DNA of 64,000 nt from an uncultured Lachnospiraceae bacterium. Its GTDB lineage: Bacteria > Bacillota > Clostridia > Lachnospirales > Lachnospiraceae. Shown here one piece after another: positions 50,985-60,555 of the stretch. Position numbers and translations under genes: made by a program. The notes under the pieces were generated by a model that made no database searches, had not been told where the DNA came from, and worked only from the letters and a program-made list of their open reading frames with translations. Location: contig CAMEIX010000002.1 of the NCBI GenBank assembly GCA_945919075.1, positions 124,001 through 188,000 of the forward strand, written 5' to 3'. Positions within the stretch are counted from its first letter, which is position 1. Each line of letters starts with the position of its first letter.

Positions 50985-52445
50985 ATGAAAGAAAAAGAAG
51001 GAAAGAGAAGGGAATGGGTCAAGACAGTAGCGATTGTATTTTTATCTATCATGCTGGTTTTAACATTTTTCTCCAATACGATCATGAATTATTCCTTACC
51101 GGAGGTTGCAACCCAGTATGTGCAGTCCGGAACCATTACCGCAAAGGTCCGCTGTGATGGTATTGTGGAGAGCGGTTCTTTATATAATGTAAAGGTTTCG
51201 GAGAGCCGTAAAGTGACCGTAATCAATGTAAGAGTCGGAGATAAAGTTCAGATAGGGGATGTACTTTGCTCACTGGACGAAAAGGAAAGTGATGAACTGG
51301 CTGCCGCAATGGATGAACTGAAAGCAGCACAGGAGGCATATGAACTGGCTCTTTTAGCAGGAAATCTGACGGTGAGCCAGATGCAGAACGCAGGCAAAAC
51401 ACAGTCCTTGGATACCTATCGTAAACAGCTTATTGTAGCACAGTCCGAGGTGGATGCGGCACAACAGGAAATTCAGAATTATACGCCAACTTACGATGCC
51501 GTAAAGCAGGGTTATGATGATGCGAAGAAGGCATTGGATGATGCCAACAATAAATTAAACACGGTACAATCCTGGATGGACTATCAGATGTCTATTACCA
51601 GCGGAAATGCATCTTCCTTAGAGAAACAGTATAACGAAGCGAAGCAGATTGCCATTAATGCACAAAATGTTTACAATACGAGAGCTAATGAGTTTGCTGT
51701 TGCTGAGGAAACCATGCAGAAACTGAAGGATACGGTAACGAAAAAAGAACAGGTTGTCAGTGAACTGGCAGCGGATATCGGAACAGAACTGAATCTGGGC
51801 AGTCTTTATGAAAATGTAACAAAGGCACAGAAAAAGATTGATAAGCTTCAGGAACAATCCATGGGAACGGAAATTGCCGCAGAAATCGCCGGTACCATTA
51901 CCCAGGTTAATGTAACGGCAGGAGAGAATACCAGCCCGGATGTGCCGGTATTTGTGATTCAGCCGGAAGGAAAGGGGTATACTTTATCAGCGCAGGTTCC
52001 TCAGGAACGTGCTAAGAATATTTCCGTAGGTGATCCTGCAGAATTGGTAAATTCCTGGTGGTATAATGATATTACGGCAACCGTTGCAAGTATTAAGCCT
52101 AATCCACAGGATCGTAACACTAAAATAGTTACCTTTAATTTAAGCGGCGAACTTACGGAGGGACAGAATCTTTCCCTGCAGGTGGGGCAGAAGAGTGCCA
52201 ACTATGACTTCGTGGTGCCCAACAGTGCCATCCGTGAAGACAATAACGGTAAGTTCATTCTTGTGGTGGAACCTAAGAGCAGTCCGCTTGGTACAAGATA
52301 TTATGCAGTACGCTATGACGTAGAGGTGTTAGCAAGTGATGATACCAAATCTGCAGTAAATGGTGCACTTTACGGATATGAATATGTAATTACAACCGCA
52401 ACGAAACCGGTGGAAGCAGGAAAACTGGTACGTTTACCTGATTAG
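50985..52445 (+). CDS. HlyD/MacA-type membrane fusion (adaptor) protein
   Basis: The 486-residue protein has one N-terminal transmembrane helix (about 12-30). A half-lipoyl/barrel region (CDGIVESGSLYNVKVSESRKVTVINVRVGDKVQIGD) is followed by a long coiled-coil hairpin (about 105-285). The returning lipoyl half has AGTITQVNVTAGE, and beta-barrel domains finish it. Such adaptors normally work with exporters (MacB, RND, ABC type 1), so its place among importer genes is odd. The stretch DEKESDELAAAMDELKAAQ starts the coil. GCAGGAGG precedes the ATG. Confidence 0.87.
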   Translation: MKEKEGKRREWVKTVAIVFLSIMLVLTFFSNTIMNYSLPEVATQYVQSGTITAKVRCDGIVESGSLYNVKVSESRKVTVINVRVGDKVQIGDVLCSLDEKESDELAAAMDELKAAQEAYELALLAGNLTVSQMQNAGKTQSLDTYRKQLIVAQSEVDAAQQEIQNYTPTYDAVKQGYDDAKKALDDANNKLNTVQSWMDYQMSITSGNASSLEKQYNEAKQIAINAQNVYNTRANEFAVAEETMQKLKDTVTKKEQVVSELAADIGTELNLGSLYENVTKAQKKIDKLQEQSMGTEIAAEIAGTITQVNVTAGENTSPDVPVFVIQPEGKGYTLSAQVPQERAKNISVGDPAELVNSWWYNDITATVASIKPNPQDRNTKIVTFNLSGELTEGQNLSLQVGQKSANYDFVVPNSAIREDNNGKFILVVEPKSSPLGTRYYAVRYDVEVLASDDTKSAVNGALYGYEYVITTATKPVEAGKLVRLPD

Positions 52446-52459
52446 GACTTGGAAAGGAA

Positions 52460-53638
52460 ATGAATTGGATGAGAAAACTGAATATTAAATTTTCCAAAAG
52501 GCAGATAAAACTTGGCTGCTCAGGGATAATCAGTCTTCTTATTGCCCTTCTATTATGTGCCATGTGCCGGGGAATGTTACAGGGACAGGAGCACCAGCAG
52601 ATGGCGAAACGCTGGTCCAAGGATGGCGGAGTTTCTCAAATCAGTTGTTTTTTCTCCCCTTCGGCAGGCATGACAAGTGATTCGATTCTGCAGTTTGAAC
52701 ATAACCTGGATAAAGCCCTTTTGGAAGAATCCATTACCGTGGAATCCACAAACCCCTCTGCAAGGCTCTGGGCAGATGCTTACAGTGCAAGCGGTAAGGT
52801 AACGATTGAAAGTGATAAGGGATCGATCAGTGTGAATGCCATTGGGGTGGGAGGAGATTTCTTCCTGTTTCATCCCCAAAAACTTCTTTACGGAAGTTAT
52901 TTCTCCGGGCATGATTTAATGAGCGACCATATTATTATTGACGAAGATGCGGCATGGCAGTTATTCGGCTCTAATAATGTAGACGGCAAAATTGTATATA
53001 TCGGCAATATACCGCATATTATTTCAGGGGTGATTAAGCGCGAGGATTCCAGAATGGCGGATAATGCAGGACTCAACTCCTCTGTAGCTTATGTTTCCTA
53101 CGATACACTTCAAAAATATGGCAATAATTTTGGAATTAATTCCTATGAAATTGTGATGCCGAACCCGGTGAAGGGGTATGCTAAGAAGTATGTTTCCGAA
53201 AATATAGGGGTAACAGAGAATGATATAGAGGTAGTGGAAAACACCACGCGCTTTCAGTTCTTAAATTTGTGGAAAATTCTGATGCGTTTTGGAAGCCGTT
53301 CCATGAACAGTAAGGCAATTATTTATCCTTATTGGGAAAATATGGCTAGGGGATATGAGGATTATGCCGCACTCTATCTGGTGTTTATATTGTTATTCTT
53401 TACCTATCCTGTCATTCTGCTTCTGATCGCACTGATTTATTATTGGAAGCATAAAAAGTGGACATTATCGTCCATTTACCGTTTTCTGATTGATAAAAAG
53501 GATGATTTGTACTATAAAGTATATAGAAAGATCAAAAACAGAAAAGAAAATCAGGCGCTGAAATTAAAAAAGGCAGAACTTGAGATTCTGGATTTAGAGG
53601 AGGAAAAAAATGAAAAAGATGACGAAAAGAGCAATTAG
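52460..53638 (+). CDS. MacB periplasmic-core-like membrane protein with two helices
   Basis: The 392-residue protein has an N-terminal transmembrane helix (about 17-37) and an extracytoplasmic domain (about 45-290) like the MacB periplasmic core (VNAIGVGGDFFLFHPQKLLYGSYF, IIIDEDAAWQLFGSNNVDGK, YIGNIPHIISGVI). A second transmembrane helix (about 305-330) and a highly charged cytoplasmic tail follow (about 335-392). A true MacB permease has four helices and a fused ATPase; both are missing. It ends 29 bp inside the next gene. A GGAAAGGA site precedes the ATG. Confidence 0.78.
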   Translation: MNWMRKLNIKFSKRQIKLGCSGIISLLIALLLCAMCRGMLQGQEHQQMAKRWSKDGGVSQISCFFSPSAGMTSDSILQFEHNLDKALLEESITVESTNPSARLWADAYSASGKVTIESDKGSISVNAIGVGGDFFLFHPQKLLYGSYFSGHDLMSDHIIIDEDAAWQLFGSNNVDGKIVYIGNIPHIISGVIKREDSRMADNAGLNSSVAYVSYDTLQKYGNNFGINSYEIVMPNPVKGYAKKYVSENIGVTENDIEVVENTTRFQFLNLWKILMRFGSRSMNSKAIIYPYWENMARGYEDYAALYLVFILLFFTYPVILLLIALIYYWKHKKWTLSSIYRFLIDKKDDLYYKVYRKIKNRKENQALKLKKAELEILDLEEEKNEKDDEKSN

Positions 53639-56141
53639 TCTAATACTGACTGTTGTTCTTGCAATCGGCGTTACCGGTTGCGGAAAGGGTGCGGAAGATG
53701 TTTCCAATCCGCAGAATGAAGCCGCAAAAATGAATGCTGCCAAACAGTATGTATATAAGGCAGAGCAGTTGAAGGCAGAGGGCATTTTTGAGTCTGAAGA
53801 AGGCACGTTAAGTACAAAACTGATTGACGGTAAACTTTATATGCTTACCAGCAAGTATTACCGTGACGAGTTTCAGGGAACGAAACTTGATCTGGTATCC
53901 ATGAATTCGGATGGAAGCGGCGTGGATAGAACCACCATTTTTGACCAGAGGACAAAGAATCCTTACTATAATGAAGATGGTATGGATGAGGGTATTGAAG
54001 TAATACCATATACCGAGGAAATACTTCCCGAAAGTGAGGAAATACTTCCTAAGGATACAACCGGAGAAACGGAAAGTGCCGATGAGGATACAACCGGTGA
54101 AACGGAAAACACGGATGAGGATGGACAGAAAAAATATACCGAAGAGGGCTATGAAATTTTCGAAAATATCTGGGTAAACAGTGGTGCAATCAGTAAGAAC
54201 CAGGTAGCACTTATTGTGGAGAGTTCCTCATACTATAATGATGCAGACGGAAATTATATGCCGTTAGAAAATACCTTAGAACTGCTAATCTATGATTTTA
54301 GTGGAAACGAGAAGGGAAGAATTGTATTAAATGCCGACCAGAATCAGGAATATATGAATGTGAATTATATGTGTATTAATGATGACGGAATGATTGCAAT
54401 GTGCTGCGAAACCAAAATCATGATTTATGATTCTAATGGTAAGCCGGTAATAGAAGTTCCAGTGGATACCAATAATGGCTGGATTAATTCCTTTTTCTTT
54501 GATAAGAGCGGGGTTTTATGCTACATCCGGTATAACTATAGCGGTGAAACGGCTAAGGTCGACTTAAACAAAATTGACCCGAAAACCAAACAGACCGAAG
54601 AAGGCGTGCCGGTAAATGTGGATTTATCAAATTATAATGCCACTCCGGGTATAAAATACGATTTGTTCTTGAAAAATTCCAACGGTGCGTTTGGATATAA
54701 TTTTGGTGATGCAGAAATAACCCCTATCCTGGATTATATCAATTCCGATATTGACAGCAGTAATGTGAATAATTTAATTGAAATGGATGATTCCCACATT
54801 TTGATGATCTGTCAGGCGGAAGACTGGAGAGATCCTTCTGAACTTTATCTTCTTACTTATGTAAAGCCGGAGGATATTAAAGACCGCTCCGTAATTTCTA
54901 TCGGATGTAACTGGCTGGGTTACGAGATGAGAAAACGGGTAGTTGATTATAATAAGAGTAATGAAAATTACAGAATTACCGTAACAGATTATTCCCAGTA
55001 TAATACCTCCGATGATTATATGGCGGGGCAGACGAAGTTAAACAATGATATCATTGCAGGAAAGATGCCGGATATCCTGATTCTGGATAATTATAGTATG
55101 CCGGTGGACTCCTATATTGCAAAGGGATTATTTGCGGACATTAAAGAGATGATAGAGAATGATCCGGAACTGAATGTGGAGGATTATTTTGCCAATGTCT
55201 TTGATGCTTACAGCGTGGATGGGAAAATGTACCGGCTAGTGACCGACTTTAATGTTCAGACAATAGGCGGGAAAACTTCCATTGTAGGAGACAAGGAAGG
55301 CTGGACCATGGATGAGCTTAAAGCACTTATGGCAAAATATCCCGATAGCAGTGTATTTGGCACCAGTATGACAAGAGACAGCATAATGTGGATGACTCTC
55401 ATGTATTCCGGTAATCAGTTTGTAGATTCTAAAACGGGAAAATGCCATTTTGATTCCGATGAATTTGTAAATTTATTAGAGTTTATGAAGCAGTTTCCAA
55501 AGGAATTTGATTATGAATCCTTACCGGATAACTGGTGGATGGAACAGGAAAATTCTTATCGTTCCGGAAAAACTTTACTTATGTCTGTTAGCATCGGAAA
55601 TGCAGAGAACTATATCCGTTCAACCAAGGGACAGTTTGGAGAACCGGTAACTTTAATTGGATTCCCTTCAAATGAAGGATTAGGTGCGGTTATTATGCCG
55701 GGGAACAGTTATGCCATCTCTGCAAAATCCAAGAACAAAGAGGGCGCATGGGACTTCTTAAGATATTACCTTACCAAGGATTATCAGAGCAGTGATGAAC
55801 TGGAATGGAATCTTCCCATAATGAAGTCAGAAGCTATGAAAAACCTGGAAAAGGGTATGGAGAGACCTTACTGGGAGGATGAAGACGGAAATAAGGAATA
55901 TTATGACTATTCCTACTGGAACGGTGAAACGGAAGTTATCATTGATCCCCTGACAAGAGAAGAAGTTGATAAACTTTATGATTATATTTCAAAAGTTGAT
56001 AAGATTTATTATTACGACGAAGACCTGAGTAATATTATCAATGAAGAGGCTGCAGCATTCTTTGAAGGACAGAAGAGTGCAAAGGATGTAGCAAATATCA
56101 TTCAGAACCGTGTTCAGCTCTATATCAATGAGAGCAGATAA
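53610..56141 (+). CDS. Large lipoprotein: probable beta-propeller fused to solute-binding protein
   Basis: The 843-residue protein has a lipoprotein signal (lipobox GVTGC near residue 23). The N-terminal half (about 35-435) is made of repeated beta-strand blades such as DGKLYMLTSKYY, NTLELLIYDFSGNEKG, TKIMIYDSNGKPV and SGVLCYIRYN, suggesting a propeller. It has a Glu/Thr-rich insertion with two DTTGETE repeats (about 145-175). The C-terminal half (about 436-843) is an extracellular solute-binding domain (KMPDILILDNYSMPVDSYIAKG, GYSYAIS-like NSYAISAKSKNKEGAWDFLRYYL). It is about twice the usual binding-protein length. AGGAGG precedes the ATG; a terminator follows. Confidence 0.85.
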   Translation: MKKMTKRAISLILTVVLAIGVTGCGKGAEDVSNPQNEAAKMNAAKQYVYKAEQLKAEGIFESEEGTLSTKLIDGKLYMLTSKYYRDEFQGTKLDLVSMNSDGSGVDRTTIFDQRTKNPYYNEDGMDEGIEVIPYTEEILPESEEILPKDTTGETESADEDTTGETENTDEDGQKKYTEEGYEIFENIWVNSGAISKNQVALIVESSSYYNDADGNYMPLENTLELLIYDFSGNEKGRIVLNADQNQEYMNVNYMCINDDGMIAMCCETKIMIYDSNGKPVIEVPVDTNNGWINSFFFDKSGVLCYIRYNYSGETAKVDLNKIDPKTKQTEEGVPVNVDLSNYNATPGIKYDLFLKNSNGAFGYNFGDAEITPILDYINSDIDSSNVNNLIEMDDSHILMICQAEDWRDPSELYLLTYVKPEDIKDRSVISIGCNWLGYEMRKRVVDYNKSNENYRITVTDYSQYNTSDDYMAGQTKLNNDIIAGKMPDILILDNYSMPVDSYIAKGLFADIKEMIENDPELNVEDYFANVFDAYSVDGKMYRLVTDFNVQTIGGKTSIVGDKEGWTMDELKALMAKYPDSSVFGTSMTRDSIMWMTLMYSGNQFVDSKTGKCHFDSDEFVNLLEFMKQFPKEFDYESLPDNWWMEQENSYRSGKTLLMSVSIGNAENYIRSTKGQFGEPVTLIGFPSNEGLGAVIMPGNSYAISAKSKNKEGAWDFLRYYLTKDYQSSDELEWNLPIMKSEAMKNLEKGMERPYWEDEDGNKEYYDYSYWNGETEVIIDPLTREEVDKLYDYISKVDKIYYYDEDLSNIINEEAAAFFEGQKSAKDVANIIQNRVQLYINESR

Positions 56142-56177
56142 TAAATCTTTAGCAAACTTGCAAAACAAGTAAACCGG

Positions 56178-56212
56178 AAAAGAGGCAGACCCAAATGGGA
56201 ATGCCTCTTTTT
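56178..56212. terminator. Bidirectional terminator after the transport operon
   Basis: AAAAGAGGCA (56178-56187) pairs with TGCCTCTTTT (56202-56211); a CCC/GGG pair lies inside the loop. It separates the operon from the convergent CDF gene. Confidence 0.88.
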
Positions 56213-56227
56213 AACTGTTTATGAAGT

Positions 56228-57394
56228 TTAGGAATATTTTTTATCTACCTGAATAACGGTGTAAAGATTTGGGTTAACGGCTTTTATTTTATCCGTAATC
56301 AATGATACGATTTCTGAATCTGTATAGGAATAACGGAAGGGTGTTACGATATCAAAAATTAAGTTGGTATGGGTGGGCCCCTTTACCACACGAAAATCAT
56401 GCAGAGAAAGATTCTCATCGATCTCTTTCAGACAGCCATATGTAAGTTCTTTTAATGATTTTACTTCCGGGTCGTCGGTGAGCACCGGATCCATATGAAT
56501 GACGGCATCGCAAAGAAGAGTTTCTTTAAGCTCACGCTCAATATTATCAATCAAATCGTGAAGAACCATGATATCGCCGGATGCCGGAACTTCCGCATGA
56601 AGGGAAATCATGACACGTCCCGGACCATAATTATGTACCAATAGATCGTGGATTCCTAAGATGCCTTCATGACTCATCACAATTTCTTCAATGCTCTTTA
56701 CGAATTCCGGGTCAGGAGCCTGCCCTAACAGGGGATCTAAAGTATCCTTGGCAGCACCGACACCGGTATAAAATATGAATAAGCCAACCAATATACCGCA
56801 ATAGGCATCCAGATTCAGATGAAAATAATGAGAAATTAATGTGGTAATCAATACCACGGAAGTAGACACGATATCGCTTAAACTATCTTTTGCGGTTGCC
56901 ATAAGGGCCTCACTCTTAATTTTTCTGCTGAAAGCACGGTTGTAGAGAAACATATAGAGTTTGACCAATATGGATACCACCAGAATAATCAAAATTAAAT
57001 AACTGAAATGCACCTCATCGGGTGTGAATATCTTCTTGACAGAGCCGGTAATCAGTTCAAAGGCCATAATTAAAATGGCAGCCGAAATCAGTAAACCGGA
57101 AAGATATTCAATTCTGCCATGTCCAAAGGGATGGTCGGGATCAGGCTTTTGCCCGGCTATCTTAAATCCAATCAGGGTGATGACGGAGGAGGAAGCATCG
57201 GAGAGATTATTCAAAGCATCTGCGGTTATGGCAATAGATTTACTGATATATCCCGCTAAAAATTTACCTGCAAATAAAAGCAGATTAAAAAAGATTCCGA
57301 CGGCTCCGCTTAATATTCCGTAAGCCTGTCTGACACCGGGAGAAGTGGTGTCATCCCTGTTTTTAATAAAAATACGGGTTAAAAATGTGACCAT
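56228..57394 (-). CDS. Cation diffusion facilitator metal exporter
   Basis: The 388-residue protein exports divalent metal (Zn, Fe or Mn) in exchange for protons. The membrane part (about 1-210, six helices) shows metal-site motifs DALNNLSD in helix 2 and HPFGHGRIEY nearby, and a second Asp site in ATAKDSLSD. The cytoplasmic C-terminal domain (about 215-388) is longer than in small CDF proteins, with an extra C-terminal segment. AAAAGGAGAA precedes the ATG. It stands alone. Confidence 0.92.
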   Translation of the reverse strand: MVTFLTRIFIKNRDDTTSPGVRQAYGILSGAVGIFFNLLLFAGKFLAGYISKSIAITADALNNLSDASSSVITLIGFKIAGQKPDPDHPFGHGRIEYLSGLLISAAILIMAFELITGSVKKIFTPDEVHFSYLILIILVVSILVKLYMFLYNRAFSRKIKSEALMATAKDSLSDIVSTSVVLITTLISHYFHLNLDAYCGILVGLFIFYTGVGAAKDTLDPLLGQAPDPEFVKSIEEIVMSHEGILGIHDLLVHNYGPGRVMISLHAEVPASGDIMVLHDLIDNIERELKETLLCDAVIHMDPVLTDDPEVKSLKELTYGCLKEIDENLSLHDFRVVKGPTHTNLIFDIVTPFRYSYTDSEIVSLITDKIKAVNPNLYTVIQVDKKYS

Positions 57395-57461
57395 AGGTGT
57401 TCTCCTTTTCGTAAGTATCCATTCATTTTACTCTTTTTCCTATAAAAATACAATTCAAACC

Positions 57462-57490
57462 TTGCAAGTTTGCAGCATTTTGAGTATAAT
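57462..57490 (+). promoter_or_regulatory. Predicted gpmI promoter
   Basis: TTGCAA (57462-57467) and TATAAT (57485-57490) have exactly 17 bp between them, about 50 bp before the gene. Confidence 0.75.
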
Positions 57491-57542
57491 TTCTACGACA
57501 GTTACAGATATTTATAAAGTGTGAATGGCAGAGGAGAAAGAC

Positions 57543-59084
57543 ATGAATAAAAAAACTACAGTTTTAATGATTCTTGACGGATATGGTCTTAATGAAAATA
57601 AGAAGGGAAATGCTGTGGCCGAGGCGAAGACTCCGGTTATGGACAGGCTGATGGCAGAGTGTCCGTTTGTAAAAGGAAATGCAAGCGGAATGGCAGTGGG
57701 ACTTCCCGAAGGACAGATGGGTAATTCGGAAGTCGGACATCTGAATATGGGTGCCGGACGTATTGTTTATCAGGAACTTACCCGTATTACCAAAGAAATT
57801 CAGGACGGAACATTTTTTGAAAATCCGGCACTGAAAAAAGCAATGGATAACTGTAAAAAGAATAACAGTGCGCTTCATTGCATGGGACTCTTAAGCGACG
57901 GTGGTGTACACAGTCATATTACCCATCTTTACGGCATTCTGGAAATGGCTAAGAAGAATGGTCTGGATAAAGTATATGTACACTGCTTCTTAGACGGAAG
58001 AGATACACCCCCCGCAAGCGGTAAAGAATATGCAGAACAGCTTACAGCCAAGATGGAAGAAATCGGTGTCGGCCAGATTGCATCCGTTATGGGACGTTAT
58101 TATGCAATGGACCGTGATAACAACTATGACCGTGTGCAGAAAGCCTATGATGCCATGGTAAACGGCATTGGTGACAAAGCGGCATGCGGAATCTGTGCGA
58201 TTCAGAATTCTTATGACAAAGAAGTGACCGACGAATTTGTGGTTCCCTGTGTAGTGGAAAAGGATGGAAAAGCACTTGCAACCGTAAAAGACGGAGATTC
58301 CGTAGTATTCTTTAACTTCCGTCCGGACCGTGCAAGAGAAATTACCAGAACCTTCTGTGATGACGCATTTGATAAATTTGACAGAGGCGAGAGAAAGGAT
58401 ATCGTATTTGTCTGCTTCTCTGATTATGATCCCACAATTCCGAATAAAGAGGTAGCGTTCCATAAGATTGCAGTTACCAATACTTTCGGTGAATGGCTTG
58501 CAGCAAACGGCATGACACAGGCACGTATTGCGGAAACAGAGAAATATGCACATGTAACCTTCTTCTTTAATGGCGGTGTGGAAGAGCCCAATCCGGGAGA
58601 GGACAGAATTCTTGTTAATTCTCCCAAGGTGGCAACCTATGACTTAAAGCCGGAAATGAGTGCATACGAAGTTTGCGATAAATTAACGGAAGCAATCCGC
58701 AGTACCAAGTATGATGTCATTATCATCAACTTTGCAAACCCGGATATGGTTGGCCATACCGGTGTGGAAGAAGCAGCTATAAGGGCAGTGGAAGCAGTGG
58801 ATGAATGTGTAGGAAAGGCAGTAGAGGCGATTAAGGAAATCGGCGGAACCATGTTTATCTGTGCCGATCATGGTAATGCAGAACAGCTCATTGATGAAAC
58901 AACCGGTGAACCTTTCACGGCACACACCACGAATCCGGTTCCTTTTATTCTGGTAAATTATGATGAGGCATATACCTTACGGGAAGGCGGATGTCTTGCA
59001 GACATTATTCCTACCCTGATTGAAATTATGGGTAAAGAGCAGCCCGCAGAAATGACAGGCAAGTCCCTACTTATCCGTAAATAA
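57543..59084 (+). CDS. gpmI: Cofactor-independent phosphoglycerate mutase
   Basis: The 513-residue Mn-dependent enzyme interconverts 3- and 2-phosphoglycerate in glycolysis. Motifs: LMILDGYGLNENKKGNA, the nucleophile serine in GQMGNSEVGHLNMGAGR, FLDGRDTPP, MGRYYAMDRDNNYDR and the C-terminal metal site FICADHGNAEQ with HTTNPVPFIL. The frame is open from 57525, but GAGGAG favours the ATG at 57543. Enolase, the next step of the pathway, follows 61 bp downstream. Confidence 0.98.
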   Translation: MNKKTTVLMILDGYGLNENKKGNAVAEAKTPVMDRLMAECPFVKGNASGMAVGLPEGQMGNSEVGHLNMGAGRIVYQELTRITKEIQDGTFFENPALKKAMDNCKKNNSALHCMGLLSDGGVHSHITHLYGILEMAKKNGLDKVYVHCFLDGRDTPPASGKEYAEQLTAKMEEIGVGQIASVMGRYYAMDRDNNYDRVQKAYDAMVNGIGDKAACGICAIQNSYDKEVTDEFVVPCVVEKDGKALATVKDGDSVVFFNFRPDRAREITRTFCDDAFDKFDRGERKDIVFVCFSDYDPTIPNKEVAFHKIAVTNTFGEWLAANGMTQARIAETEKYAHVTFFFNGGVEEPNPGEDRILVNSPKVATYDLKPEMSAYEVCDKLTEAIRSTKYDVIIINFANPDMVGHTGVEEAAIRAVEAVDECVGKAVEAIKEIGGTMFICADHGNAEQLIDETTGEPFTAHTTNPVPFILVNYDEAYTLREGGCLADIIPTLIEIMGKEQPAEMTGKSLLIRK

Positions 59085-59145
59085 TGTAGTGAATGTTTAA
59101 TTCGATTAAATCGTGGCATACTATCCTGTAAAAAGGAGGTATGCC

Positions 59146-60420
59146 ATGTTTGCGTTTATGAAGATAACCGATGTAATCGGTAGGGAAATTTTAGACTCCA
59201 GAGGAAATCCAACAGTTGAAGTGCAGATAACCGTAGAAAACACCGTTTCCAAGAGAAGGTATGCGGGAATGGCTTCCGTACCAAGTGGGGCAAGCACCGG
59301 ACGATTCGAAGCTATAGAACTCAGAGACGGGGAAGAACGTTATCTTGGGCTTGGAGTAAAACGTGCCATTGATAATATTGAGCAAAAAATAAAACCCATT
59401 TTGCTGGGGAAAAATGTTTTGGAGCAGACCAAAATTGACAGACTTTTGTTAAGTGCTGACGGAACAGACAACAAATCTAATTTAGGTGCAAATGCCATGT
59501 TAGGGGTATCCCTTGCCTGTGCAAGAGCTGCTGCCAATGCGCTTCATATTCCCCTGTATCGATATATAGGGGGAAGTCATGCCTATTTACTGCCGACTCC
59601 GATGATGAATATTATGAACGGCGGTAAACATGCTACAAATACCGTGGATTTTCAGGAATTTATGATTATGCCGGTATCATCCTGCTGCTTTAGTGAAGGA
59701 CTTCGTATGTGTGCGGAAGTTTATCACAAGTTAAAACAGATTCTGGCCCATAAGGGATATTCCACCGGTGTCGGAGACGAAGGCGGCTTTGCACCGAATT
59801 TACGGGATGCAAGAGAAGTGTTGGATCAGATTATGGAAGCTATCCAGGCAGCAAATTACAAGCCGGGAGAAGATTTTCGGATTGCACTTGATATTGCCAG
59901 CAGTGAGTTATATGATGAGACGGACGGAATGTATCATTTTCCGGGGGAAAATAAACTGAGGGATGCATCGGAGATGGTGTCTTATTATGAGCAGTTAATT
60001 CAGGATTATCCGATTTGTTCCATTGAGGACGGACTTGCAGAGGATGACTGGGAAGGCTGGAAAATGATGACGGAAAGGTTGGGGCATATTGTGCAGCTTG
60101 TGGGGGATGACCTTTTTGTTACGAACCCCAAACGATTGGATGCAGGAATTAAATTGGGTGTAGCCAATGCTGTTTTGGTAAAAGTAAATCAGATTGGTAC
60201 CGTTACGGAGGCTATGGATACTATAGAAAGAGCACAAAAGGCAGGGTATAAAGCAGTGATATCCCACAGATCCGGTGAGACCGAAGATGCCTTTATAGCG
60301 GACCTTTCCGTGGCCGTAAATGCCGGGCAGATTAAGACAGGTGCCCCCTGCCGGAGTGAGAGGGTAGCAAAATATAACCAGCTTCTTCGGATAGAGGAAG
60401 ATTTAAGAAAAGAGTACTGA
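59146..60420 (+). CDS. eno: Enolase
   Basis: Enolase dehydrates 2-phosphoglycerate to phosphoenolpyruvate. The 424-residue protein shows [44 protein letters not shown], the metal ligands in [11 protein letters not shown] and [10 protein letters not shown], catalytic Lys in LVKVNQIGT, and SHRSGETED. All catalytic residues are present. AAAAGGAGGT at 59131-59140 and six-base spacing set the start at 59146; an in-frame ATG at 59113 has no such site. A terminator follows. Confidence 0.97.
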   Translation: MFAFMKITDVIGREILDSRGNPTVEVQITVENTVSKRRYAGMASVPSGASTGRFEAIELRDGEERYLGLGVKRAIDNIEQKIKPILLGKNVLEQTKIDRLLLSADGTDNKSNLGANAMLGVSLACARAAANALHIPLYRYIGGSHAYLLPTPMMNIMNGGKHATNTVDFQEFMIMPVSSCCFSEGLRMCAEVYHKLKQILAHKGYSTGVGDEGGFAPNLRDAREVLDQIMEAIQAANYKPGEDFRIALDIASSELYDETDGMYHFPGENKLRDASEMVSYYEQLIQDYPICSIEDGLAEDDWEGWKMMTERLGHIVQLVGDDLFVTNPKRLDAGIKLGVANAVLVKVNQIGTVTEAMDTIERAQKAGYKAVISHRSGETEDAFIADLSVAVNAGQIKTGAPCRSERVAKYNQLLRIEEDLRKEY

Positions 60421-60435
60421 TTATGAAAAGACCAG

Positions 60436-60464
60436 AAAAAAGTGGGAATTATCCCGCTTTTTTT
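60436..60464 (+). terminator. Rho-independent terminator after eno
   Basis: AAAAAAGTGGGA (60436-60447) pairs with TCCCGCTTTTTT (60452-60463), loop ATTA, ending in a T-run. Confidence 0.9.
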
Positions 60465-60555
60465 GTGGATATTTTTAGCATGTCTTGATTTGAAACGAAT
60501 TAAATGTTAATATTAATTTGGTGAATTTCGTATATCGAAATCATGGAGGTTTTGC

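Noticed and set aside
59113-59146. Upstream start for enolase
   Set aside because: The ATG at 59113 lacks a ribosome-binding site and adds residues not typical of enolase; AAAAGGAGGT precedes the ATG at 59146.
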